Shown here in pieces: positions 45,360 through 48,503 of a stretch of 48,503 nucleotides of DNA (positions within the stretch are counted from its first letter, which is position 1; each line of letters opens with the position of its first letter). The notes under the pieces were generated by a model. That model saw nothing but the letters and a program-made list of their open reading frames with translations. It had not been told where the DNA came from and made no database searches. Source of the stretch: an uncultured Pelagibacteraceae bacterium (lineage in GTDB: Bacteria; Pseudomonadota; Alphaproteobacteria; Pelagibacterales; Pelagibacteraceae); contig CABZXV010000005.1 in NCBI GenBank assembly GCA_902529785.1, positions 1 through 48,503 on the forward strand, given 5' to 3'. The position numbers and the translations under genes were made by a program.

Positions 45360-47195
45360 TTAATCAAGTTGAAAACTATCCTTATAATCAGTTTTAAGTT
45401 CAGCTGATTGTTTTGACTTATCTAAAAAACAGTTTCCAATAACTAAAAAATCCAATTTTGTTCCCATAAAACATTTAAAAGCATCATTGGGAGTATTTAC
45501 AATAGGTTCCCCTCTTACATTAAATGAAGTATTAATTAAAACAGGACAATCAGTAATTTCATTAAATCTTTTTATTAATTTATAATAAAGCTCATTTGTG
45601 TTTTTATGCACTGTTTGGACTCTGGCAGAATAATCAACATGAGTTACTGCAGGTATTTCAGATCTTTTGATATTTAATTTTTCAATACCAAATAACTTGT
45701 GTTGTTCCTTTGTCATTTTAATTTTTTTTTGATTTTTTATATTAGCTACAATAAGCATATATGGGCTATCCACATCTAATTCAAACCATTCACCTACTTT
45801 TTCTCTTAATACAGACGGGGCAAAAGGTCTAAAACTCTCTCTGTATTTTACTTTTAAGTTTAAACTTTTTTGCATCGTCTCTGACCTAGGGTCACCCAAA
45901 ATAGATCTGCAGCCTAATGCTCTTGGACCAAATTCCATCCTACCCTGGAACCATCCTATCGCTTTTCCTTCAGACAAATATTTAGCAGTTTCAGTGATTA
46001 TTTCATCCTTTGATAGTACGTTAAATTTTGCATTTAACTTTTTTAAGTCTCTCTCTATCTCTTCTTGAGAATATTCAGGTCCTAAATATGAGCCTTGCAT
46101 ATCATCATTAATAGATACTTTTCTCTCACTTTTTTCCTCAGTATACCAAAAAGCTAACGCAGCACCTAAAGATCCTCCAGCATCTCCTGCCGCTGGCTGA
46201 ACCCAGATATTTTTAAAAATTTTCTTCTCTAATAACTTTCCATTAGCTACACAGTTCAATGCAACACCGCCAGCTAAGCACAAATTGTCTAACTTATATT
46301 CCTCTTTTATAGAACTAACTAATTTTAACATTATATCCTCTGTAACCTTTTGAATTGAAGCAGCAATGTCCATATGAAACTGGGAAATTTTTTCTGTTTC
46401 TGGTTTTCTTGGTTTTTGCCCAAATAAAACTTCAAATTTTTTATTTGTCATTGTCAGTCCTGTGGCATAACTAAAATAACTTTGATCTAATCTAAAAGAT
46501 CCATCATCTTTTATATCGACTATCTTTAATATCTTATCAACAAATTTTGGTTCACCATAAGGTGCTAGCCCCATTAATTTATATTCACCACTGTTTACTT
46601 TAAATCCAGTGAAATACGTAAAAGCAGAATAGAGTAGACCTAAAGAGTGGGGAAAATGAATTTCTTTTTTAATTTCTAATTCATTTCCTTTGCCTATTGC
46701 AACGGTTGTTGTTGCCCATTCCCCCACACCATCTGCAGTTAATATAACCGCTTCTTCAAATGGCGATGGGAAGAAAGCACTAGCTGCATGACTCAAATGA
46801 TGATCTGAAAAATAAATTTTATTTTGATCAGTAAAATTCTGATCATGTTGTTTTAATTTATTAAAAAGTAAGTTCTTTTGAAATAGTTTTTCTTTAATCC
46901 ATACGGGCATAGCTTTACTAAAAGAGATAAAGCCTTTAGGGGCAAAAGCCACATAGGTTTCTAGAAGTCTTTCAAATTTAAGAAAAGGTTTTTCAAAAAA
47001 GATAATTTTCTCAACATCACTTAACTTAATTCCTGAATATTCTAACACAAAATTTATTGAATTAATTGGATAACTATAATCATGTTTTACTCTTGTAAAT
47101 CTTTCTTCTTGAGCTGCAGCTATAATCTTGCCATCTGCCAAGATACATGCAGCACTATCATGATAAAAAGCTGATATTCCTAGGATATATCTCAC
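45360..47195 (-). CDS. Carbamoyltransferase, NodU/CmcH/TobZ family
   Basis: A 611-residue enzyme expected to move a carbamoyl group from carbamoyl phosphate, through carbamoyl-AMP, to a hydroxyl on a sugar or other acceptor. The N-terminal Kae1-like ASKHA domain has ILGISAFYHDSAACIL, AQEERFTRVKHD and the metal motif SDHHLSHAASAFFPSPF, then ADGVGEW and LAGGVALNCVANGK. The C-terminal YrdC-like domain has GRMEFGPRALGCRSILGDPR and NTSFNVRGEPIVNTP. The start is a GTG at 47195, contiguous with the stop of the 49-residue gene upstream. Together with DUF5989 and SxtJ it forms a recurring module seen near surface-polysaccharide loci. The acceptor here is unknown. Confidence 0.95.
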   Translation of the reverse strand: MRYILGISAFYHDSAACILADGKIIAAAQEERFTRVKHDYSYPINSINFVLEYSGIKLSDVEKIIFFEKPFLKFERLLETYVAFAPKGFISFSKAMPVWIKEKLFQKNLLFNKLKQHDQNFTDQNKIYFSDHHLSHAASAFFPSPFEEAVILTADGVGEWATTTVAIGKGNELEIKKEIHFPHSLGLLYSAFTYFTGFKVNSGEYKLMGLAPYGEPKFVDKILKIVDIKDDGSFRLDQSYFSYATGLTMTNKKFEVLFGQKPRKPETEKISQFHMDIAASIQKVTEDIMLKLVSSIKEEYKLDNLCLAGGVALNCVANGKLLEKKIFKNIWVQPAAGDAGGSLGAALAFWYTEEKSERKVSINDDMQGSYLGPEYSQEEIERDLKKLNAKFNVLSKDEIITETAKYLSEGKAIGWFQGRMEFGPRALGCRSILGDPRSETMQKSLNLKVKYRESFRPFAPSVLREKVGEWFELDVDSPYMLIVANIKNQKKIKMTKEQHKLFGIEKLNIKRSEIPAVTHVDYSARVQTVHKNTNELYYKLIKRFNEITDCPVLINTSFNVRGEPIVNTPNDAFKCFMGTKLDFLVIGNCFLDKSKQSAELKTDYKDSFQLD

Positions 47196-47345
47196 TTAAA
47201 AAATTGTGTAAATGAAAGGAGCTACCGCTGAACCTTGGCTTAAAACTATTAAACCTCCAAATATTACCAAAACAATTATGATTGGTAAAAGCCAGTACTT
47301 TTTTCTTTCTTTTAAAAATTCCAAAAACTCTTTTATAAAACTCAT
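47196..47345 (-). CDS. DUF5989-type small membrane protein
   Basis: A 49-residue protein. It starts MSFIKEFLEFLKERKKYW, then one membrane helix LLPIIIVLVIFGGLIVLS (about 19-36), and ends GSAVAPFIYTIF. This agrees closely with the DUF5989 pattern, short proteins found between sxtJ and carbamoyltransferase genes. An amphipathic, basic N-terminal helix precedes the membrane segment. The stop touches the GTG of the carbamoyltransferase gene and the ATG touches the stop of sxtJ, so all three frames abut with zero bases. Function is unknown. It could anchor the carbamoyltransferase to the membrane. Confidence 0.88.
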   Translation of the reverse strand: MSFIKEFLEFLKERKKYWLLPIIIVLVIFGGLIVLSQGSAVAPFIYTIF

Positions 47346-47735
47346 TTAATATTGGTTTTTCATTTTACTTTTTGGACCACTCTTATTAATCCAATAAGAT
47401 TTTCTATTATTAAATTTAAGGTTCAGCAAGTCTTTTCTAAAAAATTTCATTATTAGTCCTGTTGGGGTGACTACTAGAAAGAATATAATACCCATAATTA
47501 TTGGAGATAATATTGTTCCAAGAAATAATCCAAATTTAAACCAAATTATATTAAGTGGTTTAAGTATTTTAGAGTTAAACAGACCAAGAATTAAAAATAT
47601 TATACTTAATCCAAGAGACCATAGTCTAATTGAGTTATCATTTAGCAATGGGTAAATTGATATAATTAAGAAAACAATAAAAAATACAATTCCAAAACTT
47701 CTGTTTGAGCTAATTTTTATATCACTTTTTGACAT
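47346..47735 (-). CDS. SxtJ-family membrane protein
   Basis: A 129-residue protein with about four hydrophobic segments: FGIVFFIVFLIISIYPLL (14-31), LGLSIIFLILGLFN (about 41-54), FGLFLGTILSPIIMGIIF (about 67-84) and FLVVTPTGLIMKFF (85-98). The VTPTGLIMKFFRKDLLNL block and a C-terminal KSYWINK resemble the SxtJ family, named from saxitoxin clusters but widespread next to carbamoyltransferases. There is no evidence of toxin synthesis here. It starts 1 bp after the transaldolase-like gene stops. Confidence 0.85.
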   Translation of the reverse strand: MSKSDIKISSNRSFGIVFFIVFLIISIYPLLNDNSIRLWSLGLSIIFLILGLFNSKILKPLNIIWFKFGLFLGTILSPIIMGIIFFLVVTPTGLIMKFFRKDLLNLKFNNRKSYWINKSGPKSKMKNQY

Positions 47736-47736
47736 A

Positions 47737-48429
47737 TTAAATTTTAAATTTAGATTTTTTGCTATCTTTAAGGAAACCTTTAACTGTGTCGGTTGTTAGT
47801 TTTAAATAAGATTTTCCAAAGTTTTCTATTTTTTCAATAATTTCAGGAGGAGCAGTAATTATATGACAATTTAAACTTCTAGCTTGAATATAATTGTATG
47901 GCTCCCTTGTGCTCGCCCAAAGAATTTCGACATTTTTATAATTTTTTGCCAAAATTATACTTTTTTTAAATATTTTTAGTGGATCTTTGCCAGTATCAGC
48001 CATTCTACCTGCAAAAATAGAAATAATAACTTTTGTCTTTTTATTAATACAATTTAGTATTTGTCTAGTTTGTCTATGTGTATAAACGGCAGTAATATTT
48101 AATTTTATTTTTTTGGAATTTAAGTTTTTTATTACTCTACCCATAAACTTACCTTTAGAGTTTAAAACTGGAACCTTTACATAAACATTTGTACCCCATT
48201 TACTAATTTTATCACCTTGCAAAATCATATTTTTTTCATCATCTGCAAAAACTTCACATGAAACTGGTTTGTTTGTCGCTTTAAGAATTTGAAGGCTGTA
48301 AATTTTGTAATCTTTAGCTCCAGCTTTTCTCATTAGGCTTGGGTTCGTAGTAAAACCTTTAACTATTTTCTTCTTATTGAATTTTTTAATTAAACTTTTA
48401 TCAGCAATATCACAAAAGATTTTAGTCAA
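47737..48429 (-). CDS. Transaldolase / fructose-6-phosphate aldolase family protein
   Basis: A 230-residue TIM-barrel protein. The N-terminus KIFCDIADKSLIKKF and VKGFTTNPSLMRKAG is the transaldolase/FSA signature. The Schiff-base lysine is in VYVKVPVLNSKG, near residue 85. The barrel continues with LNITAVYTHRQT, ISIFAGRMADTGKDP, ILWASTREPYNYIQA and HIITAPPEII. Length is like FSA and MipB (about 220) rather than classic TalB (about 317). Transaldolase activity would complement transketolase (37113). It lies 1 bp after pntB. Confidence 0.87.
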   Translation of the reverse strand: MTKIFCDIADKSLIKKFNKKKIVKGFTTNPSLMRKAGAKDYKIYSLQILKATNKPVSCEVFADDEKNMILQGDKISKWGTNVYVKVPVLNSKGKFMGRVIKNLNSKKIKLNITAVYTHRQTRQILNCINKKTKVIISIFAGRMADTGKDPLKIFKKSIILAKNYKNVEILWASTREPYNYIQARSLNCHIITAPPEIIEKIENFGKSYLKLTTDTVKGFLKDSKKSKFKI

Positions 48430-48430
48430 T

Positions 48431-48503
48431 TTACAAACTTTTTACTATTTCCTCTGTCATTTTTTTTGCATCTGCAAATAACATTAAAGTGTTATCTCTA
48501 TAA
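48431..48503 (-). CDS. pntB: NAD(P) transhydrogenase beta subunit, C-terminal end (partial)
   Basis: The last 23 codons of a gene entering from the right edge. The peptide YRDNTLMLFADAKKMTEEI ends VKSL and matches the conserved C-terminus of PntB (usually KDNT-M-LFGDAKK). PntB is the membrane subunit of the proton-driven NADH to NADP hydride transfer enzyme. Only 1 bp lies between its stop and the transaldolase-like start, so it appears to lead the operon that ends in the carbamoyltransferase. Confidence 0.78.
   Translation of the reverse strand, partial: YRDNTLMLFADAKKMTEEIVKSL

Noticed and set aside
46000..48429. Saxitoxin or antibiotic biosynthesis suggested by SxtJ and carbamoyltransferase names
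   Set aside because: No polyketide, peptide or other biosynthetic genes are nearby. The names come from where the families were first seen, not from function here.
1..48503. CRISPR arrays, prophage, insertion sequences, toxin-antitoxin pairs or rRNA genes
   Set aside because: Read through both strands. No regular repeat-spacer pattern, transposase, integrase, phage structural gene or rRNA segment was seen.

Overview
The window reads as a chromosomal segment of a SAR11-type alphaproteobacterium (Pelagibacterales, 'Candidatus Pelagibacter'-like). Supporting evidence is the strong AT bias with A/T-rich codon use, extreme compaction (most gene gaps are 0-60 bp, with many 1-11 bp overlaps), a circularly permuted alphaproteobacterial two-piece tmRNA, an RpoH with the alphaproteobacterial RpoH box, TrcR (DUF1013), a zinc-free L31, and the alphaproteobacterial tol-pal-cpoB-tilS-ftsH order. 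No phage, transposon, CRISPR or toxin-antitoxin locus was seen. The assignment comes from gene content and style, not from a database search.

Layout. 1-2330: N-terminus of HflK, the Mrp/ApbC Fe-S ATPase, flavin-dependent thymidylate synthase ThyX, permuted tmRNA and tRNA-Leu(GAG). 2389-4220: nadA-nadC for NAD synthesis. 4217-10613 (minus): S49 peptidase, glyQ, glyS and pyruvate phosphate dikinase as one tightly packed unit. 10724-16486: isoprenoid genes (ispB-type long-chain synthase, dxs, ispA, xseB) with pdxH and aroC. 16507-20964 (plus): tsaC, a two-gene ABC-2 exporter, rluD and rpoH, with tRNA-Arg(TCG) on the minus strand between them. 20957-37059 (minus): a run of about 16 kb made of purA, thiD, glmM, folP, ftsH, tilS, cpoB, pal, tolB, tolA, tolR, tolQ, a RuvC-like resolvase, yebC, a YmdB-type phosphoesterase, MTHF synthetase, zapA and a coiled-coil gene. 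37113-45357 (plus): tkt, gap, pgk, class I fba, thiE, efp, suhB-like, rpmE, trcR, rpsU and initiator tRNA-Met. 45360-48503 (minus): end of pntB, a transaldolase-like gene, and a carbamoyltransferase / DUF5989 / SxtJ membrane module.

How the genes work together. PPDK, class I aldolase, GAPDH, PGK and transketolase form a reversible, gluconeogenesis-friendly central carbon set. ThyX, FolP and 5-formyl-THF cyclo-ligase serve folate and one-carbon metabolism. ThiD and ThiE supply the late steps of thiamine synthesis. Dxs, IspA and IspB lead from pyruvate/glyceraldehyde-3-phosphate to the quinone side chain. The Tol-Pal system, CpoB, GlmM, FtsH and ZapA link envelope maintenance with division.

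The items most worth a second look are: (i) the carbamoyltransferase-DUF5989-SxtJ module, including a 49-residue membrane protein, abutting tRNA-fMet; (ii) rpsU, which has no ATG/GTG/TTG start and appears to begin at an ATT behind a perfect Shine-Dalgarno, overlapping the stop of a 23-codon leader ORF; (iii) a phage-type RuvC in the canonical ruvC position with no ruvA or ruvB beside it; (iv) a permuted tmRNA with only 12 nt between its two pieces; and (v) a strong intrinsic terminator between pal and cpoB.
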